Shown here: in pieces, positions 34,888-42,730 of the stretch
Position numbering within the stretch: position 1 is the stretch's first letter
Layout: the number at the start of each line of letters is the position of its first letter
Assembly (NCBI RefSeq): GCF_002113125.1
Contig: NZ_NEJP01000019.1
Span: forward strand, 1 to 64,000
Source of the DNA: Pseudomonas sp. B20(2017)
Lineage (GTDB): Bacteria > Pseudomonadota > Gammaproteobacteria > Pseudomonadales > Pseudomonadaceae
Direction: 5' to 3'
Length of the DNA: 64,000 nt
Notes under the pieces: model-generated
The model's input: the letters and a program-made list of their open reading frames with translations, nothing else
Database searches by the model: none
Told to the model about the DNA's origin: nothing
Program-made: the position numbers and the translations under genes

Positions 34888-36105
34888 TTAATCTCTGTCC
34901 GGTTGCCCCACCAGATCGTTGCGGCGGCTGATCCGGGCGTTCAACGCCAGTGCCACTGCGCTGAGTATCACGAAGCTGTAACCCAGCGTGGATTGCAGAT
35001 TGGTCGGGCTCAGGCTGATCAACGCACTGATCAAGCCGCCGCAGATGAAAATGATCGTGCTGCCGGCTGATGCCGAAGTGCCGGCGCTTTCCGAAAACAG
35101 ACTCATGGCCCGGGACGTGGCCGCGGGCCGGGCAATGGTGGTGCCCGCGGTACAGATCAGCATCGGGATCAGCACGGTCGCCGGAGCCAGTGCAAAGTTT
35201 GATGACAGGTACAGCATGGTCACGCCGGCGAACAGGATCAGGCTCAGGCCGACGACCATCTGCTGGCCGCTGTTGATGCGTCTGCTCAACACGCTGGCGA
35301 GGATGCCCCCGGTGACGTAAGCCGCACCATAGATCAGCAGAATCAACGAAAACTCGTAAGCGGACAGTTGCAGCCGATCCATGAAGATCAGCGGCGAGAT
35401 CACGATGAATGAAAAATGGCAGGCGAACGCAAATGCTGAAATCAGCCAGTAGCCGACGAAGTCGAAATCCCCCAGAACCCGTCGATAGGCCGTGAGGAAG
35501 TTCGTACGTGTGCCACTGGCGGTCGGTCGGGTGTTCTCCAGAAACAGCCAGGCCTTGAGTAGCACTGCGGCTGATAATGCGATGAACACCCAGAAACTGC
35601 CGCGCCAGCCCAGTGTCGCCTGAAGAAAGGTGCCAGCCAGCGGCGATACCGAGATGAAAATCCCGCCGGCGGTCACCATCAGGATCCGCAGGCGATCACG
35701 TTGCTCGCCTTCGAACAGGTCCTGCACCAGTGCCTGTGATAGCACGAAGCAACCGCACCCCAGCGCCTGTACCACCCGGAACATCAGAAACAGCGAATAG
35801 TCCGAGGTCATCACGCACCCGAGGGCGCCGAGTATTGAAACGCTCATGCCGGCGAGCAGCAGGCCCTTGCGTCCGATCACGTCCGACAGCGGGCCGATCA
35901 GCAACTGGGCGAAGGCAATTCCGACCGCGAACAGGCTGATCGACAGGGCGATGTCCGCCGGGGTGCGGCGAAAGTGCTCGGCCAGTGCCGGGAACGAAGG
36001 CAGCAGGACATCCAGTGGAAAGACGCCGAGCAGCACCATTGCCAGCAAAAGACTGACAGCCCCGCGCCGCTTTCGTCGGGTCACCACAGATTGTCCGTCA
36101 TCCAT
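34888..36105 (-). CDS. MFS exporter of the peptide cluster (Bcr/CflA-type)
   Basis: 405 residues with about twelve membrane helices. A drug:proton antiporter of the major facilitator superfamily, with the loop 2-3 motif GPLSDVIGRKGLLLAG and an antiporter-like helix 5 region around SVSPLAGTFLQATLGWR, as in Bcr/CflA. It is the last gene of the minus-strand operon with the AurF-like and SagB-like genes; its first eight bases overlap the end of the AurF-like gene. I infer that it exports the product or gives self-protection. The product is unknown. Confidence 0.9.
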   Translation of the reverse strand: MDDGQSVVTRRKRRGAVSLLLAMVLLGVFPLDVLLPSFPALAEHFRRTPADIALSISLFAVGIAFAQLLIGPLSDVIGRKGLLLAGMSVSILGALGCVMTSDYSLFLMFRVVQALGCGCFVLSQALVQDLFEGEQRDRLRILMVTAGGIFISVSPLAGTFLQATLGWRGSFWVFIALSAAVLLKAWLFLENTRPTASGTRTNFLTAYRRVLGDFDFVGYWLISAFAFACHFSFIVISPLIFMDRLQLSAYEFSLILLIYGAAYVTGGILASVLSRRINSGQQMVVGLSLILFAGVTMLYLSSNFALAPATVLIPMLICTAGTTIARPAATSRAMSLFSESAGTSASAGSTIIFICGGLISALISLSPTNLQSTLGYSFVILSAVALALNARISRRNDLVGQPDRD

Positions 36106-37054
36106 CGATCAGTCCTGCCCTGGCAAATAGTGTCTGGTTTTGAGGTTCGGCGAAAAATCCTGCTTTCTTCAATGCATTCAATGTAGCGAGGCTGCCAGCG
36201 CGTGCCCGCTGCCGACGGGCTTGCGCCGTTGTCATCGTGCCGAGAATCTCCCTCACCGTCGTGTTTGCAATGCCCGCGCCACAGAGGCTTTCCTGCAGCC
36301 AGTGCTCATCCACTTCGAAGAAGATTTCCAGAATGTCGAGCAAGGTCGTCGCGGTGAACGTTCGCTGTTGCGGGTTCAGGTGCAACCAGAGGTAGTGGAA
36401 CACTTCGGTGAAATAGCGGCTGTGGCGCGCTTCGTCGGTGAGGTGATCGCGCAACATGTCGTTGACACCGGATACCAGGCTGTCGCGGCAGACATCCAGC
36501 AATTCACGGGCAATGATGGTTTCCGAAACGAAACCCAGAAGAAAGCACGCCAGCGGCCGTTGCTCCTGTGCGGTGCGTGCGATCAGCCGATTCATTCGGG
36601 TGATTCGTCTGGGCATGACCGGGCGCCCGGTGATGTCGTAGAGGCTGGCAATCTGCTCTGCCACCTGACTGGAAAACAGCGCGTGATAGCCCTCGTCGGT
36701 GTAGAGCTGGAGTGCGGTGGTTTTCATCGGTGATGGCACTGCGACCGGCAGCTCGCCGTGGACGATGATTTCGACGGCGCGATTGACGATCCGGTGTTCG
36801 AGCAGTGTGGTGTAGTCGAGAAAATGCACCAGATGCCGGGCCGTAAGCCGATGCAGCATTGAACGGCCCGCTGCTTCAATCGCCGGGTGGGCCAGATAGG
36901 GCAGGAACGCCGGTGGAAACCAGTGCCGGGTCTCCAGTTGTTCCTGCACGTTGTTCGGCAAGCGGTAATCGTGAGGACTGGTGCGAACCGAGGCGCGGGT
37001 GTTCCAGTCACTCAGGGTGAACTGAAACACCGGTTCCGGTGCGAGGGTGCTCAT
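36098..37054 (-). CDS. AurF-like diiron oxygenase
   Basis: 318 residues. A member of the p-aminobenzoate N-oxygenase (AurF) family. The diiron ligand pattern is complete: Glu86 or Glu95 in YTTLLEHRIVNRAVE, ExxH at Glu121/His124 (TDEGYHA), Glu178 or Glu184 in SETIIARELLD, and HxxxExxH at His204/Glu208/His211 (DHLTDEARHS). Characterised members oxidise amines to hydroxylamine, nitroso or nitro groups, and some hydroxylate carbon. Its start overlaps the SagB-like stop (ATGA). With no amino-aryl synthesis gene nearby, the substrate could be a peptide-derived amine (inference). Confidence 0.88.
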   Translation of the reverse strand: MSTLAPEPVFQFTLSDWNTRASVRTSPHDYRLPNNVQEQLETRHWFPPAFLPYLAHPAIEAAGRSMLHRLTARHLVHFLDYTTLLEHRIVNRAVEIIVHGELPVAVPSPMKTTALQLYTDEGYHALFSSQVAEQIASLYDITGRPVMPRRITRMNRLIARTAQEQRPLACFLLGFVSETIIARELLDVCRDSLVSGVNDMLRDHLTDEARHSRYFTEVFHYLWLHLNPQQRTFTATTLLDILEIFFEVDEHWLQESLCGAGIANTTVREILGTMTTAQARRQRARAGSLATLNALKKAGFFAEPQNQTLFARAGLIDG

Positions 37055-38124
37055 GGTTGAGCCTCACGCAGCAGGTCGCGCATTTCCTGACACATCGCCT
37101 GACCGTCGCTTTCCCCGCAACCGACGAAGAACAAGGGTTGTTCCGCACTGTTCTCGAGCTTCAGCAGCGTTTCGACCTGATCGTCGGAAAACGCGCCCGT
37201 GAGCCAGGTGTTCATGCCGAGCGCTGTAGCCACCAGTTGAAACGTCTGCGAAAGGTGCCCGGCTTCGACGAACGCCATTCGATAGGCGCGTGAGTGCGGG
37301 TATTTCCACCAGAGCCGGTCGAAGCGGGCGGTGATGAACAGCCCCAATGGCAGGTTGTTGATGAAGTGCTGGCCCCCCAACAGGTTGCCGAGCGCGGTGT
37401 CGGGCAAAGGGCTGATGAAGCTCAGGGCGTGTTCGGCAGGGTGATAGGCGTACACGCCGGGCGCCAGTCCGTCGACGTTCTGTACAAACACGAACCCGGC
37501 ACAGGCATTGAGGCCGCCTCCGGAAGGGCTGCTGCGCCGCGCGCCAAGTCCGTCGGCGATGCTGTCGTCGCAATCGGCTTCGCGTTCTCGCAGGTAACCG
37601 AGTGACAGGTAAAGCATGGTGGCTACATCGTCCAGCGACACGGCGGCGCCGGTGAAGGATCGGCAGGTCTTTCGCCGGGTCAGCGAATTCGACAGGCTGT
37701 CGTCATTGAGTGCCAGCGGTTCGGGCAGGGCGATGAGTGCGTTCGGACGGTTATCCGCAGGGATGTCGGCCAGCGGTGGAGTGGCAAGCACGGTGTTGCA
37801 GTGTTCGAGGTATTGCCTGGACCATTCCTGAATGTTTCGGGGAGTGTGTTCGCAAGGAATATCCCGAGTCCCGATATGGTAGATCCTGGACAGTTCATCC
37901 CAGCCCCAGACAGGTGCTGAGATTTTTGAAGAAGTCAGTATTCCGGCATTTAATAACTGTGTGTCTATTATGTTGCTGTTGTCATATGAGTCGGGATTGT
38001 GGACAAGTTGCGCCAGCCGGGAGGAATACTCAAGATCAAGTTCGTGTTGAGTATGGTCTTTGTAATTCCAGACTATCTGGCCGGGTGTTCGCGGCAGTAT
38101 GAATAAATAAGGGTTTATATGCAT
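37051..38124 (-). CDS. SagB-type flavin dehydrogenase with N-terminal domain
   Basis: 357 residues. The C-terminal part (about 145-357) is a nitroreductase-fold FMN enzyme of the SagB/ThcOx type, with SLTRRKTCRSF (FMN phosphate binding), RRSSPSGGGLNACAGFVFVQ, LAPGVYAYHPAEHAL and a C-terminal FFVGCGESDGQ. SagB enzymes oxidise azolines to azoles in peptide natural products. The first 65 residues or so (strands FILPRTPGQIVWNYK, then helices and NAGILTSS) resemble a winged-helix or PqqD-like peptide-binding fold, but this is a pattern impression only. No YcaO cyclase is nearby, so azole formation is not implied. The ribosome binding site is weak, which may keep its level below that of the upstream peptide. 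Confidence 0.85.
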   Translation of the reverse strand: MHINPYLFILPRTPGQIVWNYKDHTQHELDLEYSSRLAQLVHNPDSYDNSNIIDTQLLNAGILTSSKISAPVWGWDELSRIYHIGTRDIPCEHTPRNIQEWSRQYLEHCNTVLATPPLADIPADNRPNALIALPEPLALNDDSLSNSLTRRKTCRSFTGAAVSLDDVATMLYLSLGYLREREADCDDSIADGLGARRSSPSGGGLNACAGFVFVQNVDGLAPGVYAYHPAEHALSFISPLPDTALGNLLGGQHFINNLPLGLFITARFDRLWWKYPHSRAYRMAFVEAGHLSQTFQLVATALGMNTWLTGAFSDDQVETLLKLENSAEQPLFFVGCGESDGQAMCQEMRDLLREAQP

Positions 38125-38161
38125 ATTGGGGCACGCTGCTCTGGATAGGTGCTTTGTCGGA

Positions 38162-38191
38162 GGCGCTGGGTAGCCGGCTATACCCAGCGCC
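38162..38191 (-). other. Strong intercistronic hairpin after the peptide gene
   Basis: An 11-bp perfect stem (GGCGCTGGGTA / TACCCAGCGCC) with an 8-nt loop begins eight bases after the peptide stop and ends before the sagB-like gene. On the minus strand it is not followed by a T-run, so it is more likely an mRNA-processing or partial-attenuation element than a full terminator. Confidence 0.75.
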
Positions 38192-38199
38192 CACCTTAC

Positions 38200-38271
38200 T
38201 TAACGGGCTTTAGGTGCGACCAGAAAAGCCAGGTTTGCGAGGGTGCGGGATTCCAGAGTAATTGCTTTCAT
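38200..38271 (-). CDS. 23-residue candidate precursor peptide
   Basis: A 23-codon open frame, too short for routine gene calling. It has an excellent ribosome binding site (AAGGAG, seven bases before ATG 38271). It starts MKAITLESRT, has the hydrophobic middle LANLAFL, and ends VAPKAR, then TAA. There is no cysteine. It lies 75 bases ahead of the SagB-type gene on the same strand with a strong hairpin in between, the usual layout when a peptide must be made in excess of its enzymes. The size recalls PqqA, but the sequence shows no similarity that I recognise. An alternative is a leader peptide that regulates the operon. Confidence 0.62.
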   Translation of the reverse strand: MKAITLESRTLANLAFLVAPKAR

Positions 38272-38335
38272 GATTGAACTCCTTGTTCATTGTTGCTTCG
38301 TGGTTAGTTGGTGTCACCTTCGTGGCGACGGCTTA

Positions 38336-38363
38336 ATAATAGTTTGTAATGGATTAATCGCAA
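38336..38363 (-). promoter_or_regulatory. Possible promoter of the peptide operon
   Basis: On the minus strand, TTGCGA (38363-38358) and TATTAT (38341-38336) are separated by 16 bases, in an AT-rich stretch about 65 bases upstream of the peptide start. A palindromic GATTAATC overlaps the -35 side. Sequence-only and weak. Confidence 0.35.
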
Positions 38364-38467
38364 GCGGATATTAAGTAGGAATAATCCAGTAATTTTGTCG
38401 GAGTGGTCTTTGGTCGGAAGTCAGCGTGTAAGTTAAATATCAGTAAATAAAGTATTCGCGGAAATAT

Positions 38468-38485
38468 CCTGCACGCCGGCAGGAC
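38468..38485. other. Small inverted repeat upstream of the peptide operon
   Basis: TCCTGC-ACGCCG-GCAGGA, a 6-bp perfect inverted repeat in the otherwise AT-rich gap between the rlmI-like terminator and the candidate promoter. It could be a regulator site. The rest of 38272-38515 shows no gene that I can support. Confidence 0.35.
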
Positions 38486-38515
38486 GATAAATGTAGGAAA
38501 GCAAAGTTAAAGGCA

Positions 38516-38550
38516 AAAAGAAGGGAGCCCGTGGGCTCCCCTTCTTTATA
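38516..38550 (-). terminator. Terminator of the rlmI-like gene
   Basis: On the minus strand the stem GAAGGGGAGCCC / GGGCTCCCTTC is followed by TTTTTGCC. It separates the rlmI-like transcript from the peptide operon, so the operon needs its own promoter. Confidence 0.85.
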
Positions 38551-38563
38551 CGCATCGATACCG

Positions 38564-39760
38564 TTAGCTGTTAGGCAGCAGGCGGCAGGTGATGCTCTTG
38601 ATGTAACGGGTTTCCGGGATGGCCGGGTGTACCGGGTGATCCGGACCCTGACCGCCGCGCTCCAGCAGCTGGATGTTGCGGTCCAGGTGACGGGCGCTGG
38701 TCAGCAGGATGTTCTGCAGGTCATCTTCCGGCAGGTGCATCGAGCACGAAGCGCTGAACAGGATGCCGTCCTTGGTGAGCAGGCGCATGGCTTGCTCGTT
38801 CAGGCGACGGTAGGCGCCTTCACCGTTCTTCAGGTCTTTCTTGCGCTTGATGAACGCAGGCGGGTCGGCAACGATCACGTCGAAGCGCTCTTCGCTGGCC
38901 TTGAGTTCCTTCAGGGCTTCGAAGACGTCGCCTTCGATGCAGGTCATCTTGTCGGCGAAACCGTTCAGCGCGGCATTGCGCTCCACACCGTCGAGGGCGA
39001 AGCCCGATGCGTCGACGCAGAACACTTCGCTGGCGCCGAATGCGGCGGCTTGCACGCCCCAGCCACCGATGTAGCTGTACAGGTCCAGCACGCGTTTGCC
39101 TTTGGCGTAAGGGGCCAGGCGCGCACGGTTCATGCGGTGGTCGTAGAACCAGCCGGTTTTCTGACCTTGAACCACCGGCGCTTCAAATTTCACGCCGTTC
39201 TCTTCCAGCGCCACCCATTCCGGCACCACGCCGAACACGGTTTCGGTGTAACGCTCGAGGCCTTCGGCATCGCGGGCAGCGGAGTCGTTCTTGAACAGGA
39301 TGCCGCTTGGCTTGAGCACTTGGGTCAGCGCCGCGATCACGTCATCTTTATGGGCTTCCATGGTCGCCGAGGCGAGCTGGACCACGAGGATGTCGCCGAA
39401 ACGGTCGACCACCAGACCCGGCAGCAGGTCGGAATCACCGTAGACCAGACGATAGAAAGGCTTGTCGAACAGGCGCTCGCGCAGCGACAGGGCCACGTTC
39501 AGGCGATGCACCAGCAGCGACTTGTCCAGTGGCAGCTTGATGTCGCGCGATAGCAGACGTGCGCAGATCAGGTTGTTCGGGCTCATGGCGACGATGCCCA
39601 GCGGCTTGCCGCCGGCGGCTTCGAGGATCGCCTGGTCGCCGGCCTTGAAGCCGTGCAACGGGGTGGCGGCCACGTCGATTTCGTTGCTGTAGACCCACAG
39701 GTGGCCGGCGCGCAGGCGACGGTCGGCGTTGGCTTTGAGGCGCAAGCTAGGCAGGGACAT
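38564..39760 (-). CDS. Class I SAM-dependent rRNA methyltransferase, RlmI-like
   Basis: 398 residues, near the size of E. coli RlmI (396). An N-terminal PUA-type RNA-binding domain (MSLPSLRLKANADRRLRAGH, then LWVYSNEI) leads to a Rossmann methyltransferase domain with the SAM loop VLDLYSYIGGWGVQAAAFGA (about residues 226-245) and the catalytic VADPPAF. It probably makes 5-methylcytidine in 23S rRNA. The start is ATG 39760; the open frame continues 48 residues upstream with no family-like sequence. It is followed by a clear terminator. Confidence 0.9.
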   Translation of the reverse strand: MSLPSLRLKANADRRLRAGHLWVYSNEIDVAATPLHGFKAGDQAILEAAGGKPLGIVAMSPNNLICARLLSRDIKLPLDKSLLVHRLNVALSLRERLFDKPFYRLVYGDSDLLPGLVVDRFGDILVVQLASATMEAHKDDVIAALTQVLKPSGILFKNDSAARDAEGLERYTETVFGVVPEWVALEENGVKFEAPVVQGQKTGWFYDHRMNRARLAPYAKGKRVLDLYSYIGGWGVQAAAFGASEVFCVDASGFALDGVERNAALNGFADKMTCIEGDVFEALKELKASEERFDVIVADPPAFIKRKKDLKNGEGAYRRLNEQAMRLLTKDGILFSASCSMHLPEDDLQNILLTSARHLDRNIQLLERGGQGPDHPVHPAIPETRYIKSITCRLLPNS

Positions 39761-39884
39761 GACGTCGCTCCGAAAAAAAGAGCGGGAGTATACCGTGTTG
39801 CGCCTTATGCCGGGTTTGGCGTGCGATGAAACGCGGCAGGCCTCGTCACAAGCAGGCCCACTCCCGTGTCCACCCGCCTGTGCT

Positions 39885-40424
39885 CTATGCTGACAGCGCG
39901 TCAATCAGCGCTTTGCTGAATGCCGGAATATCGTCCGGTTGGCGGCTGCTGATCAGGTTGCCGTCTTTTACGACTTCCTGATCGACCCAGTTCACCCCCG
40001 CATTGACCAGATCGTCCTTGACGGTCTTGTAGCTGGTCATGGTCTTGCCATTGACCAGCCCGGCCGAAATCAGCAGCCAGCTGCCGTGACAGATCACCGC
40101 GATCGGTTTGCCGGCGGAGGCACCGGTCTTGACCAGATGTTGCGCGTCCTGGTCGATGCGGATGGTGTCAGAGTTCTGCACGCCGCCCGGGAGCACCACG
40201 GCGTCGTATTGATCGATGCTTGCGCCCTGGAAAGTCTGGTCGACCTTGAAATCGTCCGCAGGTTTATCGTGGTTCCAGCCTTTGACGCTGCCGGTTTCGG
40301 CAGAGAGGATGTCAACCTGCGCTCCAGCCTGCTCGAGTGCATTTTTGGGACCGGTCAGTTCAACTTGCTCGAAACCATCGGTTACCAGAAAAGCGACGCG
40401 CTTGCTGCCGAGAGAATTTGCCAT
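39885..40424 (-). CDS. PfpI/DJ-1 family protein, type 1 glutamine amidotransferase-like
   Basis: 179 residues. It has the DJ-1/PfpI fold, with the nucleophile-elbow motif AVICHGSW giving Cys112 followed by His113, and VVLPGG just upstream. Members of the YhbO/YajL branch act as deglycases or glyoxalases and protect against carbonyl and oxidative stress; older annotations call them intracellular proteases. Positional equivalent of PA0355 (pfpI). ATG 40424. It faces away from the HDOD gene at 40598, with about 170 bases between them. Confidence 0.92.
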   Translation of the reverse strand: MANSLGSKRVAFLVTDGFEQVELTGPKNALEQAGAQVDILSAETGSVKGWNHDKPADDFKVDQTFQGASIDQYDAVVLPGGVQNSDTIRIDQDAQHLVKTGASAGKPIAVICHGSWLLISAGLVNGKTMTSYKTVKDDLVNAGVNWVDQEVVKDGNLISSRQPDDIPAFSKALIDALSA

Positions 40425-40597
40425 CGTTAAGCTCCTGAGTCTGTTGGGATTACTGCCCGGGACAGATGGAGAACTGTTCCGGGCACTACAGATTCCGAAG
40501 GCCGGGGAAAAGTGAAAGTTCCTGCGAATTGCCCACTGGTGTGTCGTGCGTCGGTTTTTAGAGGTTAGAATCGCCGCCTGTCCCAGAGTGTGTACTT

Positions 40598-41464
40598 ATG
40601 TCCCAAGAGCTGACCACCGAACAGATTCAACAGTCCCTGCAAGGCATCAGCGTGCCCGCGCAGCCGCAGATCATGGTGGATCTGCAAATGGAGCAATACA
40701 TGCCCGACCCGGATCTGGAGACGATCGCCAAGCTGATCTCCCAGGATCCCGGTCTTTCCGGCTCGCTGCTGAAAATCGTCAACTCGCCGTATTACGGCCT
40801 GAGCAACAAGATCACCTCGATCAAGCGCGCGGTGAACCTGCTGGGCAGCCGCTCGATCATCAATCTGATCAACGCGATGTCGATCAAGGGCGAGATGAAT
40901 GACGACACCATCGTCACCCTCAACCGTTTCTGGGACACCGCCCAGGACGTGGCCATGACCTGCCTGACTCTGGCCAAGCGTGTCGGCACCGAGGCCAGCG
41001 ACGAGGCTTACGCCTTGGGCCTGTTCCACGACTGCGGCGTGCCGCTGATGCTTCAGCGTTTCCCGGATTACATGACGACGCTCGAAAAGGCCTACGCCAA
41101 CGCGAGTGCCGAGCGCCGGGTCGTGGACACCGAGAACGATGTCTACAACACCAACCACTCAGTGGTCGGTTATTACACCGCCAAGTCCTGGCGCCTGCCG
41201 GAGCATGTCAGCGCGGCCATCGCCAACCATCACAACGCGATGGCGATCTTCAGCGATGAGACCTCGCGCAACAGTCAGATGAAAAACCTGCTGGCGATCC
41301 TGAAAATGGCCGAGCACATCTGCGCGTCGTACCGGGTGCTGGGCAATCAGAACGAAGACTTCGAATGGCAGGCAGTCGGACCGTTGGTACTCGAATACAT
41401 CGGCCTTTCGGATTACGACTTCGAAACCTTGAAGCAGACGATCCGCGAACTTGGCGCACACTGA
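40598..41464 (+). CDS. HDOD-domain signalling protein
   Basis: 288 residues. An HDOD domain (about 20-215), an HD-domain relative without the intact phosphodiesterase metal site, begins PAQPQIMVDLQMEQYMPDPD and has ISQDPGLSGSLLKIVNS, FHDCGVPLML and IANHHNA. The usual HDOD role is protein-protein signalling, sometimes in c-di-GMP or stress pathways; the target here is unknown. It ends 28 bases before mutM and shares the strand, so co-transcription is likely. Confidence 0.88.
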   Translation: MSQELTTEQIQQSLQGISVPAQPQIMVDLQMEQYMPDPDLETIAKLISQDPGLSGSLLKIVNSPYYGLSNKITSIKRAVNLLGSRSIINLINAMSIKGEMNDDTIVTLNRFWDTAQDVAMTCLTLAKRVGTEASDEAYALGLFHDCGVPLMLQRFPDYMTTLEKAYANASAERRVVDTENDVYNTNHSVVGYYTAKSWRLPEHVSAAIANHHNAMAIFSDETSRNSQMKNLLAILKMAEHICASYRVLGNQNEDFEWQAVGPLVLEYIGLSDYDFETLKQTIRELGAH

Positions 41465-41491
41465 TTCAAAAGCTAATGATTCGAGGAACTC

Positions 41492-42304
41492 ATGCCTGAA
41501 CTGCCGGAAGTCGAAACCACCCGCCGCGGCATCGCCCCGCACCTGGAAGGCCAGCGCGTCAGCCGGGTGATCGTGCGTGACCGGCGGCTGCGCTGGCCGA
41601 TTCCCGAAGACCTTGATGTGCGCCTGTCCGGGCAGCGCATCGTGCTGGTCGAGCGGCGCGCCAAGTACCTGTTGATCAACGCCGAGGCCGGTACGCTGAT
41701 CAGCCACTTGGGCATGTCCGGCAACTTGCGGCTGGTTGAGGTCGGGATGCCGGCGGCCAAGCATGAGCATGTCGATATCGAACTGGATTCCGGACTGGCC
41801 TTGCGCTACACCGATCCGCGACGTTTCGGCGCGATGCTGTGGAGCAATGACCCGCTCAATCACGAGTTGCTGATCCGTCTGGGCCCTGAGCCGTTGACCG
41901 ATCTGTTCGATGGCGAGCGGTTGTATCAGCTGTCACGCGGACGTTCGATGGCGGTCAAGCCGTTCATCATGGACAACGCGGTGGTGGTGGGGGTCGGCAA
42001 TATTTACGCGACCGAAGCGCTGTTCGCCGCCGGTATCGATCCGCGCCGCGAAGCCAAGGGCATTTCCCGGACGCGGTATTTGAAGCTGGCGATCGAGATC
42101 AAACGCATCCTCGCTGCCGCCATCGAGCGCGGCGGCACCACGTTGCGTGATTTCATCGGCGGCGACGGGCAGCCGGGGTATTTCCAGCAGGAACTGTTTG
42201 TCTACGGTCGTGGCGGCGAGCACTGCAAGGTCTGCGGCACGGGCCTGCGGGAAATGAAGCTCGGCCAGCGCGCGAGCGTCTGGTGCCCGCGCTGCCAGAG
42301 CTGA
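41492..42304 (+). CDS. mutM: Formamidopyrimidine-DNA glycosylase
   Basis: 270 residues, the family's usual size. Removes 8-oxoguanine and formamidopyrimidines from DNA. The catalytic N terminus PELPEVETTRRGI (Pro2, Glu3) becomes active after Met removal. Further motifs are RRAKYLLI (Lys), HLGMSGNLRL, VGNIYATEALF (H2TH region), and a C-terminal zinc finger CKVCGTG...WCPRCQS. ATG 41492 has the ribosome binding site GAGGAA. Confidence 0.97.
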   Translation: MPELPEVETTRRGIAPHLEGQRVSRVIVRDRRLRWPIPEDLDVRLSGQRIVLVERRAKYLLINAEAGTLISHLGMSGNLRLVEVGMPAAKHEHVDIELDSGLALRYTDPRRFGAMLWSNDPLNHELLIRLGPEPLTDLFDGERLYQLSRGRSMAVKPFIMDNAVVVGVGNIYATEALFAAGIDPRREAKGISRTRYLKLAIEIKRILAAAIERGGTTLRDFIGGDGQPGYFQQELFVYGRGGEHCKVCGTGLREMKLGQRASVWCPRCQS

Positions 42305-42373
42305 GCAAAGCCTCCGAAAAAGTCCTACGGTCTATAGTGAGTTGTCTCACTGTTCAGCCCGAAGGATCGTGCC

Positions 42374-42697
42374 ATGAAGTCCTTGCAAACCCTCATCGTC
42401 GCCTTGCTGCTGTGCTTCAGCCTGACCGTTCAGGCCACGGAAGGCGGCAGCGGTGACCCTCGTTACGCCATCCAGAATCCACCGGCCTACGCCATGCTCG
42501 GCGATCTGCTGATTGCCCGACCATTGCTGGTGGTGGCGACGGTGATCGGTGCCGGGGCGTTCGTTGTGTCGTTGCCGTTCACCGCGCTGGGTGGCGGGAT
42601 TGGCGATGCGGGAGAGGCGCTGGTGGTGGCGCCGGCGAAAGCGGCGTTCGTGCGTTGCCTGGGCTGCGCCGGAGAGGGATTCGAGCAGCGCGAGTGA
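42374..42697 (+). CDS. Small exported or membrane protein, unknown function
   Basis: 107 residues with a Sec signal peptide (MKSLQTLIVALLLCFSLTVQ, cleavage near VQA-TEG) and one further hydrophobic stretch (LLIARPLLVVATVIGAGAFV, about 45-65). Two cysteines near the end (VRCLGCAGEG, about residues 94-97) could hold metal or a disulfide. I do not recognise a family; Pseudomonas annotations often call relatives multidrug transporter, which the size does not support. It follows mutM by about 70 bases and is convergent with the ferredoxin gene across a REP pair. Confidence 0.78.
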   Translation: MKSLQTLIVALLLCFSLTVQATEGGSGDPRYAIQNPPAYAMLGDLLIARPLLVVATVIGAGAFVVSLPFTALGGGIGDAGEALVVAPAKAAFVRCLGCAGEGFEQRE

Positions 42698-42730
42698 GCT
42701 GATCCGGTTTTTCGGTGTTGCCGATGGCCC

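Noticed and set aside
38162..38191. The peptide-gene hairpin read as an intrinsic terminator.
   Set aside because: No T-run follows on the minus strand, and the sagB-like gene would then lack a promoter that I can see.
34888..38271. The operon read as a fragment of a mangotoxin/pvf-type (AurF plus NRPS) cluster.
   Set aside because: There is no NRPS, haem-oxygenase-like or cyclase gene, and a SagB-type gene is not part of those clusters.
38212..38290. An overlapping 26-codon minus-strand frame from ATG 38290 (starting MNKEFNHE).
   Set aside because: It has no good ribosome binding site, whereas AAGGAG sits exactly before the other ATG at 38271. Not excluded, but less likely to be the translated peptide.
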